The translations under genes were made by a program, and so were the position numbers. This document shows, one piece after another, positions 1 to 7,429 of a DNA stretch of 20,327 nucleotides (the stretch's first letter is position 1; every line of letters starts with the position of its first letter). The notes beneath the pieces were generated by a model. The model searched no databases, was not told the DNA's origin, and saw only the letters and a list, made by a program, of their open reading frames with translations. Source of the DNA: a virus; the IMG/VR virus record IMGVR_UViG_3300044675_004447, positions 1-20,327 of that record. The stretch is one strand, 5' to 3'.

Positions 1-173
1 TCTTGTCTTGCATCAATAATCTGCTCCTTCTCCATTTGCTTGGCTACCTCCTCTCTTTCACATAAACAATCAATTAGGTTAGCATTTTTCTCATCACCTG
101 CTTTTCTCATAACTTCGGATAAAGCTCTAAATTCTTGAAATAATAGTGTTACCGCAGTTTGTTTCTTTTCCAT
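1..173 (-). CDS. MEKKQTAV-family small phage protein (C-terminus beyond window)
   Basis: Starts at the ATG complementary to 171-173 and runs off the left edge, so only about 57 residues are visible. The N-terminus MEKKQTAV and the internal AKQMEKEQII are shared with the genes at 377-589 and 11453-11719, so this is a member of a local paralogous family. The visible part is charged and probably helical. The leader just upstream (CTAAAAACTAAATAACT before the ATG) is almost identical to that of several neighbours, which argues that the start is right. Function unknown. Such short MEKKQTAV proteins are familiar from phages of Bacteroidota (from memory). Confidence 0.75.
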   Translation of the reverse strand, partial: MEKKQTAVTLLFQEFRALSEVMRKAGDEKNANLIDCLCEREEVAKQMEKEQIIDARQ

Positions 174-179
174 AGTTAT

Positions 180-374
180 TTAGTTTTTAGTTATGTCAGT
201 CCATTCCCATCCTAAGAACATCTTCATCATTGCACGATGAAAGAAGTTAGGTTTTTTTGTAAAAGAGATACACACTCCACCATAACCTCCACCATAACCT
301 CCTATGCAATACTTACCTACATATGGAGGATTTAATAGTGCCTTAACTGATGCTAATTGTTTTGTATTTTCCAT
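180..374 (-). CDS. Hypothetical glycine-rich 64-aa protein
   Basis: Encodes 64 residues beginning MENTKQLASVKALL. The middle is a Gly/Tyr-rich stretch (GGYGGGYGGV) followed by a basic-aromatic tail ending WEWTDITKN. No transmembrane segment or known motif is apparent. The gene lies between two MEKKQTAV-type genes, with only 2 bp separating it from the upstream gene at 377, and it uses the same kind of A/T-rich leader before its ATG, so co-transcription is likely. Unrecognised; function not assigned. Confidence 0.6.
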   Translation of the reverse strand: MENTKQLASVKALLNPPYVGKYCIGGYGGGYGGVCISFTKKPNFFHRAMMKMFLGWEWTDITKN

Positions 375-376
375 AG

Positions 377-589
377 TTATAAATTTTTAGTTTTTCCGTA
401 AGTTTCGTTGTAGTATTGTTCGGCATTTGTAGACTCACCATATATGCTATGACCTTCAATGTAAGAATCAAGTATCTGCTCCTTCTCCATTTGCTTGGCT
501 TTTTTAATAGCACTAATTAAACCTCTCTCAGATAATCCAAGATTGATTTGCCATTCCAACCATTCAACTGCAGTTTGTTTCTTTTCCAT
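377..589 (-). CDS. MEKKQTAVEW-family small phage protein
   Basis: Encodes 70 aa with the family N-terminus MEKKQTAVEWLEWQINLG, the central AKQMEKEQILDSY and the C-terminal YYNETYG. The same three blocks occur in the 88-aa protein at 11453-11719, and the first two in the truncated gene at 1-173. Only the connector between the blocks varies in length and sequence. The protein is acidic to neutral and probably mostly helical. Function unknown. It sits in a run of small genes whose leaders are near-copies of each other, suggesting duplication of gene plus leader as a unit. Confidence 0.75.
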   Translation of the reverse strand: MEKKQTAVEWLEWQINLGLSERGLISAIKKAKQMEKEQILDSYIEGHSIYGESTNAEQYYNETYGKTKNL

Positions 590-591
590 AT

Positions 592-813
592 TTATTTAGT
601 TTTTAGGTTTTCTAACAATTCAGAAAATAAATCTGCAACATCTTGTCTACCTTGAAAAGTAGCGTCTATTAAATCTGCTAATTCTTCCTTACTATACATT
701 TGTTTGGCTTGCCATTCAGCACCTTTTCTAGCACCGTCTTCCCATATCTCTTGGGTTCTACCTTCATCGTAGCCTTCTCTTTCTAAAAATTCTTCAAATG
801 TTTCTTTTTCCAT
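592..813 (-). CDS. Hypothetical acidic helical 73-aa protein
   Basis: Encodes 73 residues starting MEKETFEEFLEREGYDEG and ending LFSELLENLKTK. It is strongly charged and predicted helical by eye. The short block EWQAKQMYSKEELADLI recalls the AKQMEKEQ block of the MEKKQTAV family, so it may be a divergent relative. The gap to the downstream gene is 2 bp, and the leader before the ATG at 813 is a variant of the shared A/T-rich type. No catalytic motif was seen. Function unknown. Confidence 0.65.
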   Translation of the reverse strand: MEKETFEEFLEREGYDEGRTQEIWEDGARKGAEWQAKQMYSKEELADLIDATFQGRQDVADLFSELLENLKTK

Positions 814-818
814 AGCTT

Positions 819-1073
819 TTAATCTTGGTTTAATTGTTTCATAAAACGTAACACCTCTTCATAGGGTGTGAAGATGAAGAATAGCTCTCCACTTTTTAGA
901 TAGACAACACACATATCAGGGTTAATAATGTCAGCCTCATCTGCATTTTGCCTAACTGCTACTATCTCATCGTACTTTATACATACATCAGCAAGGCTTT
1001 TATCTTGCTGCTCCATAAAGTCATACTCCTTATCATGAAGGAGTTCTGTCTTAGTGATTAGTAATTTACTCAT
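819..1073 (-). CDS. Hypothetical 84-aa protein
   Basis: Encodes 84 residues starting MSKLLITKTELLHDKEYDF. The order of segments (a charged helical start, then VCIKYDEIVAVRQN, then CVVYLKSGELFFIFTPYEEVLRFM) suggests a small alpha/beta fold with a C-terminal helix. No signal peptide or membrane segment is seen. A short leader (AAAACT before the ATG) precedes it. It is the last gene before the slightly wider 1074-1114 gap. Not recognised. Confidence 0.6.
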   Translation of the reverse strand: MSKLLITKTELLHDKEYDFMEQQDKSLADVCIKYDEIVAVRQNADEADIINPDMCVVYLKSGELFFIFTPYEEVLRFMKQLNQD

Positions 1074-1114
1074 AGTTTTTAGTTTTAATTATTAATGATC
1101 ATATGGATGCGCCA

Positions 1115-1474
1115 TTACTCTTTCCACTTAATATCTGTGAGGTCAACTGAACCATAAGCATCAGTAAGATTTCTTACATAACCATTGATATTTATAGTAG
1201 GAGGTTCCTCTTCAAAGTCAATGTCAATGGTTCCATAACCACCATCATTGTTATACCAGTCATACTGATAATGCTCCTCAAGTATATGATAAGCTAGGTC
1301 TTGCATATCCCCCTCATACATATCAGTAAGAACAGCTGTATCTAAATTTTCTCCATAAAAGTCTACATCTTCCACCTGGCCAGAGTCTCCTCCGCCATCA
1401 TATCTAATTTCTACATGTGTTACACCAGCATCTTTCAATGCTGCAAATAAGGTTGCTGTCTTTAAGCTTGCCAT
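1115..1474 (-). CDS. Acidic DUF6878-like protein
   Basis: Encodes 119 aa, very acidic. The N-terminal half carries VEIRYDGGGDSGQVEDV and the C-terminal half EEHYQYDWYNNDGGYGTI, a layout I associate with a family of small acidic proteins annotated as DUF6878 in plasmids and phages (from memory, not searched). The high Asp/Glu content could suggest DNA mimicry, but that is speculation. The gene begins 1 bp after the stop of the GIY-YIG-like gene at 1476, so it is in the same transcript, at the distal end of the replication operon. Confidence 0.65.
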   Translation of the reverse strand: MASLKTATLFAALKDAGVTHVEIRYDGGGDSGQVEDVDFYGENLDTAVLTDMYEGDMQDLAYHILEEHYQYDWYNNDGGYGTIDIDFEEEPPTININGYVRNLTDAYGSVDLTDIKWKE

Positions 1475-1475
1475 A

Positions 1476-1892
1476 TTACTTTTGTTTATAAAACCTACCT
1501 AAGATATTAGCGTTTAACCAGATGTCTTTCTCTAGTACCTCACACATAAATTGGTATTTAACTTCTTGATAAGAGAGCTCTGTCTTAGAGTAGCATATCT
1601 TTAGGATAGTCCTTTTGATTTGTACTCCTGCCTTATGAGCTGCCTTAAGTTTTTCATTACTACTATAGTAATTTTGATATACAATTTTTCTTACACGCTT
1701 GTAGGACTTCAGGCGTTTGTCAGTGGGCATAGCCTTCTTAGAAAGCTTAGTCTTAACATCTGCAAAGAAGTTCTTCTTGCCAATGTAGGACTTGCGTTCA
1801 CCATCTAGTATAACATCCATCTGGTATACAAATCCTACAGCACCATCAGGAATCATGTCCTCGGTAAATTCTTTTAATCTATAAACCCACAT
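1476..1892 (-). CDS. GIY-YIG-like (Seg/homing-type) endonuclease
   Basis: Encodes 138 aa. It begins with a strand region (GFVYQMDVILDGERKSYIGKKNFF), where VYQ and YIGKK would stand for the GIY and YIG strands. A basic middle (KRLKSYKRVRKIVYQNYYSS) follows, then KRTILKICYSKTELSYQE, whose Glu may be the metal ligand, and a C-terminal NANILGRFY. This order matches the compact GIY-YIG nucleases of phages, such as the T4 Seg group, which cut DNA as free-standing homing enzymes or in recombination and repair. I infer nuclease activity; a DNA repair role is equally possible. Its start overlaps the upstream gene by 14 bp, so it is translated from the replication operon. Confidence 0.6.
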   Translation of the reverse strand: MWVYRLKEFTEDMIPDGAVGFVYQMDVILDGERKSYIGKKNFFADVKTKLSKKAMPTDKRLKSYKRVRKIVYQNYYSSNEKLKAAHKAGVQIKRTILKICYSKTELSYQEVKYQFMCEVLEKDIWLNANILGRFYKQK

Positions 1893-2151
1893 GCTTTCTA
1901 GCTATCTGCATTAGTAAATCATTTATATGACGGTGAGTCTCATCAGCATCATAACCTTTAATAATATCAAGCATTTTAACTATTACCTTATCTGCTTGAT
2001 CTGGTAAACAAAGCGGACTAATCTGATCAAGTAACTTCTCGTAATCATTATTATAATATGCAGGTATAGTTTCAGGTAACGAATCATGCATAATTCCATA
2101 TGTTGAATTCTGTAAAATTCTATGTGCTAATTTTAAATTCTCTTCTTCCAT
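1879..2151 (-). CDS. Hypothetical 90-aa protein of the replication operon
   Basis: Encodes 90 residues starting MEEENLKLAHRILQNSTYG and ending NDLLMQIARKHVGL. It appears all-helical and acidic, with no cysteine cluster and no membrane segment. It lies 4 bp after the primase gene and overlaps the nuclease gene by 14 bp, so it is tightly coupled to replication genes. A small adaptor or inhibitor role would fit the position, but nothing in the sequence shows one. Confidence 0.65.
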   Translation of the reverse strand: MEEENLKLAHRILQNSTYGIMHDSLPETIPAYYNNDYEKLLDQISPLCLPDQADKVIVKMLDIIKGYDADETHRHINDLLMQIARKHVGL

Positions 2152-2155
2152 AATT

Positions 2156-3127
2156 TTATTTTTTTAATGCTTCTTTTAATAAGGGATGTAACACTTTTCT
2201 AGTCTCGGGTATACCGTAGTCCCTAACAGAATCAGATAGATCCTTAGACATTGGTATGATAACACCTGGCAAATCATATAGCTCTTCATACTTCTGTGCA
2301 GCCTTAATGCCAGCTTCATCATTATCAAAGAGAGTACATATAGCTTTATACTTCAGCTTGTACATTGACATAGCTCCATTAGGTATCACAGTATTCTCAC
2401 TGTCTGGGGCAACAACTTCTGTGTTGTAACCAAAATTAGTAAGGCACATAGAATCCTTTAGAGAACTACATATAACAAGGTTAGGTTGATTAAACTTAAG
2501 CTGATCAGTACCTTGAATATAATTCTTTACCTTAAGAAATTTATGGTCTGTAACATAAGGCTGATATATTTTATATATGGTGCCATCAATTCTAGTATAT
2601 GCATACAGGTGAGGTCCATTAATAATTAATCTATCAGTATCATCTTCTTTGGTCATAGTATAACTCTCCAAAGGAATTACATTAAAGTTTTCTAGTATAG
2701 CAGAACTGATTGCATACTTAGTCCAAAAAGTTCCATCTTGTTTTGTCCACTCTCTTTTCTTGTGATACTTTACTTGATACTTAGCTTGCTTCTTAAAGTT
2801 ACGTATGTCATCATCCTTTTTACCAGACATCATATACTCATTGTAATCAGTAATAATTTTTGCTGCAGCTCGACTTGCATCTATATTAAATAGATCTTTG
2901 ACAAACTGCAGTGAATTACCACCTTTGCCGGTTGAAAAATCCTTGTAGAAATAAACATCACCCTTCATATATATACAAAAGCTTGGTGTTTTTTCATCAG
3001 GTTTGAATACAGATTTAATCTTAATATCCTGACCTATAAGTCTTTCTGTTAAACAGCAATAATATTCAAAGACCCAGTAAGATGGTACTTTACAGGGATC
3101 ATCTAACAAAGATTTTGTACTTATCAT
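2156..3127 (-). CDS. DnaG-type (Toprim) DNA primase
   Basis: Encodes 323 aa. The N-terminal ~90 residues (KTPSFCIYMKGDVYFYKDF then TGKGGNSLQFV) look like a primase zinc-binding domain (CHC2 fold) that has lost its metal-binding cysteines and histidine. The Toprim region follows at about residues 215-300. NLVICSSLKDSMCL occupies the place of the usual EG..D motif, so the catalytic Glu appears replaced, while LFDNDEAGIKAA retains the DxD..G motif. It would lay RNA primers for the DnaB-type helicase encoded in the same operon. The pairing with SSB, Sak4, DnaB and UDG is typical of crAss-like phage replication modules. It is separated from the SSB gene by a strong terminator, so it may be under partial transcriptional control or have its own promoter. 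Confidence 0.85.
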   Translation of the reverse strand: MISTKSLLDDPCKVPSYWVFEYYCCLTERLIGQDIKIKSVFKPDEKTPSFCIYMKGDVYFYKDFSTGKGGNSLQFVKDLFNIDASRAAAKIITDYNEYMMSGKKDDDIRNFKKQAKYQVKYHKKREWTKQDGTFWTKYAISSAILENFNVIPLESYTMTKEDDTDRLIINGPHLYAYTRIDGTIYKIYQPYVTDHKFLKVKNYIQGTDQLKFNQPNLVICSSLKDSMCLTNFGYNTEVVAPDSENTVIPNGAMSMYKLKYKAICTLFDNDEAGIKAAQKYEELYDLPGVIIPMSKDLSDSVRDYGIPETRKVLHPLLKEALKK

Positions 3128-3140
3128 AATTTATAGGGTA

Positions 3141-3169
3141 AAAGAAAGGGGAGTGAAAATACTCCCCTT
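3141..3169 (-). terminator. Intrinsic terminator between SSB and primase genes
   Basis: On the minus strand, a perfect 9-bp stem (AAGGGGAGT paired with ACTCCCCTT, loop ATTTTC) at 3146-3169 is followed by TCTTT, with more T further on (TCTTTTACCC). It lies between the SSB stop at 3190 and the primase start at 3127. It would end or attenuate transcripts coming from the helicase/Sak4/SSB part, making SSB messages more abundant than primase messages. Confidence 0.85.
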
Positions 3170-3189
3170 CCGATTAACAACCAAATAAT

Positions 3190-3882
3190 TTACAACTCAA
3201 AATCGTTACTCACTGATGATGAGGTTGTTACAGGACCATCTCCAAAGGATGTAACTGTATCTGACTTACTTTTCTTAATGTGAAGAGCAGAATCAAATTT
3301 CATAAGCTTACTATTCTCAGGTGCTACATCAGCTGACTCGTAACCATATTGACCACGAGCTGGCTTTACTACATATAAATCAAAGTTAGTATAGCCCTGT
3401 TTGTTTTGATACTCTTTACCACCAATACAGAAGTTAACAAACTTATCTGTACAAGGAAGATCAGAATCAAATTGATTAACAAAAGATTCTATAGTATCAT
3501 GCTGATTATCTTGCTTCTCAAACCAATCAGTGCATCCAGTTACTTTGCACAGGTTCTGAAGAGCGCGCAATATTTCATAGTCACGGTTAACTTTAATACC
3601 ACTTTTAGTAGTACCATCTTGGTAAGCATACTCACTAAGACGCACTCTACCTACTTGACCTTTGTGACGACCCAGAGACTCATCATCCTTATTGATAAAG
3701 AATCCCTCAAAGTCTGATCCTAGATCATTACCTTCAAGGCTCAACATTACATTAAAAGCTTTAGGATCAAAGCGAGTTGGTTCAAGCTTCAAACCAAGAA
3801 TTTTACAGGCATTGTTACCTGGTTGCAATGTCTTTGGTGTTGACGAGGATTGTTCTCCTCCGATGTTTTTTGTGCTAATCAT
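3190..3882 (-). CDS. Phage single-stranded DNA-binding protein (SSB-like)
   Basis: Encodes 230 aa from the ATG at 3882. An in-frame ATG at 3900 is possible but would overlap the upstream gene; the later one follows an A-rich leader. The body is beta-rich and ends in a Ser/Thr-rich linker and an acidic-aromatic tip, SVSNDFEL, as in SSB proteins, where the tip docks partner proteins. Position next to Sak4 and DnaB fits an SSB that coats single strands at the fork and during annealing. The assignment rests on tail, size and context rather than a clear OB-fold motif, so another recombination accessory protein is possible. It ends just before a strong terminator. Confidence 0.7.
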   Translation of the reverse strand: MISTKNIGGEQSSSTPKTLQPGNNACKILGLKLEPTRFDPKAFNVMLSLEGNDLGSDFEGFFINKDDESLGRHKGQVGRVRLSEYAYQDGTTKSGIKVNRDYEILRALQNLCKVTGCTDWFEKQDNQHDTIESFVNQFDSDLPCTDKFVNFCIGGKEYQNKQGYTNFDLYVVKPARGQYGYESADVAPENSKLMKFDSALHIKKSKSDTVTSFGDGPVTTSSSVSNDFEL

Positions 3883-3892
3883 TTTTTCTAGT

Positions 3893-4636
3893 TTAATCAA
3901 TGTAAATTTTATCCCAGTTTGTAGTAATATTACCCTCGCTATCTATTTCAGATAGAATAATTTCTTGGTTACTCAAGTGCCTAGGTCTTGCACCACATGC
4001 AATCTCATCACTAGTCTTAAAGCTCAAGATATTCTTCTTACCTTTTCTGTAAAGATATCCAATAGAATCAGAATTAGATGCTGTAATTCTTTTTAGTTTA
4101 CCTGTTAGATCTAAATCTAATGAGTTAAACTCAGCACCATCTTTCTCCAACATTGTATCTTTCACGTGTCCTACTAGAATAATTCTAGGTGCCCATGTTT
4201 GAATATAGGCTACAGCTTTCGTAAAAGCTTCTCTAAGATACTGGTAACCAGCACCGTTAGGTAGTCCTATAATGGTTCCGTACTTAAGCTTACCATCAGT
4301 AGGCCAGTTCTTACCCATAGGAGTTTTCATATACAATTGTTCAGCATACGGAATACACATCTCTTCTAATGCAGTGATTGTGTCTACAGCAATATACTTA
4401 TAGGGGTTACCTGCTTCTGTAATTGCTTTACCGATTTGCTTAATCTCCTCAATAGAGTGAGCTTCAACTTTCATCGCATCTACATACTTAGAGCCCTTTT
4501 CTAAATCTAGAATAAGACAGTTATCAAGCTGTGACAATAATGTTGTTTTGCCAGTCTTTGGCTTTGAAAAGATTACCAGGTTACGCGGACTTGATTGCTC
4601 AGCCGGAACCTTACTAGTAGGAAGTTTAATCTCCAT
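3893..4636 (-). CDS. Sak4-like RecA/RAD51-superfamily ATPase
   Basis: Encodes 247 aa, the usual size for Sak4-type single-strand annealing ATPases. Walker A is FSKPKTGKTTLL near residue 25-35, a Walker B-type strand is KYIAVDTITALE near 100, and a sensor-like strand is RIILVGHVKDT near 165. The family (Sak4; Pfam AAA_24-like) works with a phage SSB to anneal or exchange strands in homologous recombination. Here it lies 1 bp after the 178-aa gene and 10 bp before the SSB start, as in many crAss-like and other phage recombination modules. The assignment is well supported by motif and context. Confidence 0.88.
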   Translation of the reverse strand: MEIKLPTSKVPAEQSSPRNLVIFSKPKTGKTTLLSQLDNCLILDLEKGSKYVDAMKVEAHSIEEIKQIGKAITEAGNPYKYIAVDTITALEEMCIPYAEQLYMKTPMGKNWPTDGKLKYGTIIGLPNGAGYQYLREAFTKAVAYIQTWAPRIILVGHVKDTMLEKDGAEFNSLDLDLTGKLKRITASNSDSIGYLYRKGKKNILSFKTSDEIACGARPRHLSNQEIILSEIDSEGNITTNWDKIYID

Positions 4637-4637
4637 G

Positions 4638-5174
4638 TTATTTAATTAAATCATTTAACCATTTCTTATTACTTACAGGCTTCTTTAAAAGAATAGCTGC
4701 AAGATCTCTAACAGTCATTTGGTCAAGTGGTACATCCTGATCAGGATCAATAATCTCAGAGAAGAATGTAATAAGATCTAATTGCTCAGAGGTTGCTACT
4801 TTCTTTTCTACAGGTGCAGACACCTTCATTAATTCTGATACAGGAATAAGATATCTTACTTGACCATTAGCCATAGGCTCGGTAGTATCATATTCTTCTT
4901 CCCAGTGTGGATTAAACTGCCACAACCATAATGTTCTTGAAGGATCTTCTACTTCAAGATCTCTACTTGCAAATTCAATGTAGATATCTTGCTTCTTTTT
5001 AAAATCTCCTAAGAAGAAACTCACATGAGCTTCTGTCTTTCCTTTAGGAACATATGCTAACTTAGGTTGAAATAAAGCATCAGGTTGTCCTATTGCATCT
5101 AGCAATGGCTCATGATGTTTTCTAAGCTCAGCCACTTTGTCCCTTGAATCCTCGGTTTTTGTTGATATACTCAT
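4638..5174 (-). CDS. Hypothetical 178-aa replication-operon protein
   Basis: Encodes 178 aa and overlaps the helicase gene by 4 bp (ATGA), indicating translational coupling. The N-terminal half has several likely beta strands (KTEAHVSFFLGDF, DIYIEFASRDLEV, RTLWLWQFNPHW). A linker (SAPVEKKVATSEQ) then leads to a helical C-terminal domain ending KKWLNDLIK. The domain layout suggests a small beta-barrel plus helical protein-interaction domain, but no known motif was recognised. Its place between DnaB and Sak4 suggests an accessory role in replication or recombination. Confidence 0.7.
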   Translation of the reverse strand: MSISTKTEDSRDKVAELRKHHEPLLDAIGQPDALFQPKLAYVPKGKTEAHVSFFLGDFKKKQDIYIEFASRDLEVEDPSRTLWLWQFNPHWEEEYDTTEPMANGQVRYLIPVSELMKVSAPVEKKVATSEQLDLITFFSEIIDPDQDVPLDQMTVRDLAAILLKKPVSNKKWLNDLIK

Positions 5175-6184
5175 CTTGTTGTTAATTTTCTTTCTTGTTT
5201 AGGTGGGGTTTCCATTTCTGAAATCCTCATCTTTTCAAATTCTGCTCTGAAAAAACTCATGCGGTTATCACCATTACGGCACTTAAGAAAGTGTAGTACT
5301 AGGATACGATCATCTTCAATAAGGTATTTGTCAGGACCATACATTTTAATCTTCTGTTTACCTGGCCTGTTAATACCAACAAGAGTATCCGCATGTTGCA
5401 ATAGCGCATCTGAACCAAAAATATCAGACTCAAGTATGTAATTACCATACCTACCGTCCTCATTCCTTTCAGGATTATCTATGCCTCTGTTTAATTGTGT
5501 CAGGATAATAAAAGCTATTGGGAACTTACGTTTAAGTTCTGTTATAGCCTCTCCTAAATTATACAAAGTATCATACTTGTCCTTTTCAAATGGCGCTTTC
5601 TTTAATAAGAGAGAGTGATCAAGTGTCACTACAGTCTTGCAATAAGCTACAAAGTTTTTATCCTCATCTCTTATAGCATGAAAGTTCATATACTGTTGTA
5701 CTATATCCTTTAACTCATTTACAGTAATAGGATTTTCTACAACATCTATTGGATACTTTACTCTCTCAACGGCATGTTGATAACATTTCTGGAGATCTTC
5801 AGTAGTGAGCTTGCCGTCAGCGCTACACAAATACTTATAAGATTTTCCAAGCACACTAGAGTATTCTCTAATGGCACTAGTCCGGGCTAGCATCTCAAAC
5901 TGAAACTCTAGTACCCTAAATGATTCACCTTGATTAAGTTTAAAAGCTTCTCTTACAATTTGATCTTTAATAAGAGTTTTGCCACTGCCAGGTCTTCCAC
6001 CTATAACAGTCATAGAATGCCATTCTAGACCGTCTGTTGTAGCATCATTAAACTTATCCCAAGGTGTCTTTAAACTTTTAATCCGACCTTCTTGTCTGCC
6101 CTTCATATAGTTGAGCGAGTCTAGGAAACCTTCTCGCTGACTATTCCAGGGAAGACTGTTTACATCTTCAGATTCATTAAGCAT
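5171..6184 (-). CDS. DnaB-type replicative helicase (RecA-fold domain only)
   Basis: Encodes 337 aa. Walker A is GGRPGSGKTLI at about residues 61-71, the Walker B strand is KTVVTLDHSLLL near 185-195, and motif H4-like ILTQLNRGID follows near 228. An arginine-finger-type region with FLKCRNGDNRMSFF is near the C-terminus. The usual DnaB N-terminal helical domain (~150 aa) is missing, so this is a short phage version that probably relies on another protein for loading. It unwinds the phage replication fork as a hexamer. It is followed by the Sak4 and SSB genes and preceded by a membrane peptide and a loader candidate. Confidence 0.9.
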   Translation of the reverse strand: MLNESEDVNSLPWNSQREGFLDSLNYMKGRQEGRIKSLKTPWDKFNDATTDGLEWHSMTVIGGRPGSGKTLIKDQIVREAFKLNQGESFRVLEFQFEMLARTSAIREYSSVLGKSYKYLCSADGKLTTEDLQKCYQHAVERVKYPIDVVENPITVNELKDIVQQYMNFHAIRDEDKNFVAYCKTVVTLDHSLLLKKAPFEKDKYDTLYNLGEAITELKRKFPIAFIILTQLNRGIDNPERNEDGRYGNYILESDIFGSDALLQHADTLVGINRPGKQKIKMYGPDKYLIEDDRILVLHFLKCRNGDNRMSFFRAEFEKMRISEMETPPKQERKLTTR

Positions 6185-6202
6185 TAATTATTGGGATTTA
6201 CA

Positions 6203-6400
6203 TTATCTGGGTGTGTACCCATCGATTCTCTTCCATGCAAATATATAAAAAAACCTTGCCACAAGCAAGAGAAATTCTATAAAAAGATAGGATCCAAAAC
6301 CAATTGGAGTAACCACATTATTTATAATTGTCCAGCACATTAGTGATACCACAGCGGATACCAAAAACTTAGCTAAAAACTTTTCAGAAATTAAACTCAT
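6203..6400 (-). CDS. Small two-span membrane protein
   Basis: Encodes 65 aa with two likely membrane helices, roughly residues 10-30 (KFLVSAVVSLMCWTIINNVV) and 36-55 (GSYLFIEFLLLVARFFYIFA), and a basic tail WKRIDGYTPR. It overlaps the upstream gene by 4 bp (ATGA) and precedes the DnaB gene by 18 bp, so it is embedded in the replication operon. An inner-membrane peptide here could tether replication to the membrane, but no functional motif is visible. Confidence 0.7.
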   Translation of the reverse strand: MSLISEKFLAKFLVSAVVSLMCWTIINNVVTPIGFGSYLFIEFLLLVARFFYIFAWKRIDGYTPR

Positions 6401-6951
6401 ACAACTCTATCAGTAAAATGAGATGTGTCTTCTTCATCTCCATTAATAATAATCTCACAGTAATTAGCAAGCTCTGAGTCCCAAGATCTATCTGTATTTT
6501 GTTTACGGATAAAGTATTGAGAATTCCTCATATACATGAAATTACTTTTCTCATAGGTCTCAACATAATACAATGTTGCTTGTAGTATTACATCCCAGCT
6601 ATAGTCATAGTTATTAAAGAACCACTTAAAAGCATCTTCAATATTTTTCTTGTTCACTCTGGCAGGTTTACCCGTAGGCAACTTACCCTTAGGGAATATA
6701 GAAATAAATGTATCAATGCTTGATGCACCTTCCTCAAAACTAAATTCTTTTACAGCTGGAGTATGTCCAATCAAAGCAAGAGCTGAGTCATTAAGCTTAG
6801 CACCCTTTACAAAGTTAGAAGCTTGTAATGCTCTAAGTTCTAGGTGAGCATTAATATTCTTAGGCTTGTTACCCGTATGTATACACCATAAAAGATAGTA
6901 CTGGTTAGGTGTAATCTTATTGGCTTCTAAAAACTCAAATAGCTCATTCAT
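6397..6951 (-). CDS. Possible helicase loader or replication accessory protein
   Basis: Encodes 184 aa. The N-terminal ~80 residues (ELFEFLEANKITPNQYYLL onward) look like a winged-helix-type helical domain. After an acidic linker, a second helical domain holds AFKWFFNNYDYSWDVILQAT and YMRNSQYFIRKQNTDRSWDS. The aromatic, Arg-rich second half recalls phage proteins that act with DnaB (loader or primosome type), and the gene lies directly upstream of the helicase region in the operon. This is inference from layout; sequence identity with known loaders was not established. Confidence 0.55.
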   Translation of the reverse strand: MNELFEFLEANKITPNQYYLLWCIHTGNKPKNINAHLELRALQASNFVKGAKLNDSALALIGHTPAVKEFSFEEGASSIDTFISIFPKGKLPTGKPARVNKKNIEDAFKWFFNNYDYSWDVILQATLYYVETYEKSNFMYMRNSQYFIRKQNTDRSWDSELANYCEIIINGDEEDTSHFTDRVV

Positions 6952-7429
6952 TTTGTTCTACATATTTAATTACAGCATTTATAATTTGCAACCTTATAGT
7001 CATGCACTTAGGATCATTAATGGACATTAAATCATTTATCTTCTTGACACTATGGTCAATAGTAGCATGATTCTTAACAACCTTTTTATTATATATCTCA
7101 TTGAGAGCGATATACATATGATTGTAACTATGACCCATTCCAGCACCTATGTGATATGTTAGTTGCCTTATCAAAGGTATGCGATTAGTTCTAGAATTCA
7201 AATTAGTAGTAAAGGGTTCTTCCTTTGAAAAAGTCTTTTCTACAATAGCAACAAGCTCTGGAAAGCTTACAGTGCATGGTAAGATTAAACTATTTTCTTG
7301 GATGTTCTCCTCAAGTACCTCACTCATTTGAGCAAAGAACTTATTTACTGCAAAATTGATAGAAGCATTAAGATCTTTAACATGACCATCAACACGCTGC
7401 TTCAGCAGTTTCAGTTCTTTCTTCTTCAT
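6944..7429 (-). CDS. DnaA domain IV-like DNA-binding protein (putative origin binder)
   Basis: Encodes 161 aa. The C-terminal half, about residues 80-135, has the pattern of DnaA domain IV. RIPLIRQLTYHIGAGMGHSY resembles the helical part starting with the conserved Arg, and VVKNHATIDHSVKKIN matches the DnaA signature, in which an (R/N)H(A/T)T(V/I) segment contacts the DnaA box. The N-terminal part is helical, and no AAA+ ATPase domain is present. A stand-alone domain IV would bind specific DNA, probably the phage origin, and could recruit the adjacent loader and DnaB. It overlaps the upstream gene by 41 bp and the downstream gene by 8 bp. Confidence 0.6.
   Translation of the reverse strand: MKKKELKLLKQRVDGHVKDLNASINFAVNKFFAQMSEVLEENIQENSLILPCTVSFPELVAIVEKTFSKEEPFTTNLNSRTNRIPLIRQLTYHIGAGMGHSYNHMYIALNEIYNKKVVKNHATIDHSVKKINDLMSINDPKCMTIRLQIINAVIKYVEQNE

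Noticed and set aside
592-813. TFEEFLERE at the start of the 73-aa protein as another capsid-targeting sequence
   Set aside because: It lies outside the region with the other cases, starts MEKE like the local MEKKQTAV-type genes, and lacks the MK-hydrophobic pattern.
1115-1474. The acidic protein as a DNA-mimic anti-restriction protein
   Set aside because: Acidity alone is not enough; no Ocr- or ArdA-like pattern was seen.
3406-3955. Plus-strand open frames across the SSB gene
   Set aside because: They lie inside a well-supported minus-strand gene and have hydrophobic, low-complexity translations without a start context.
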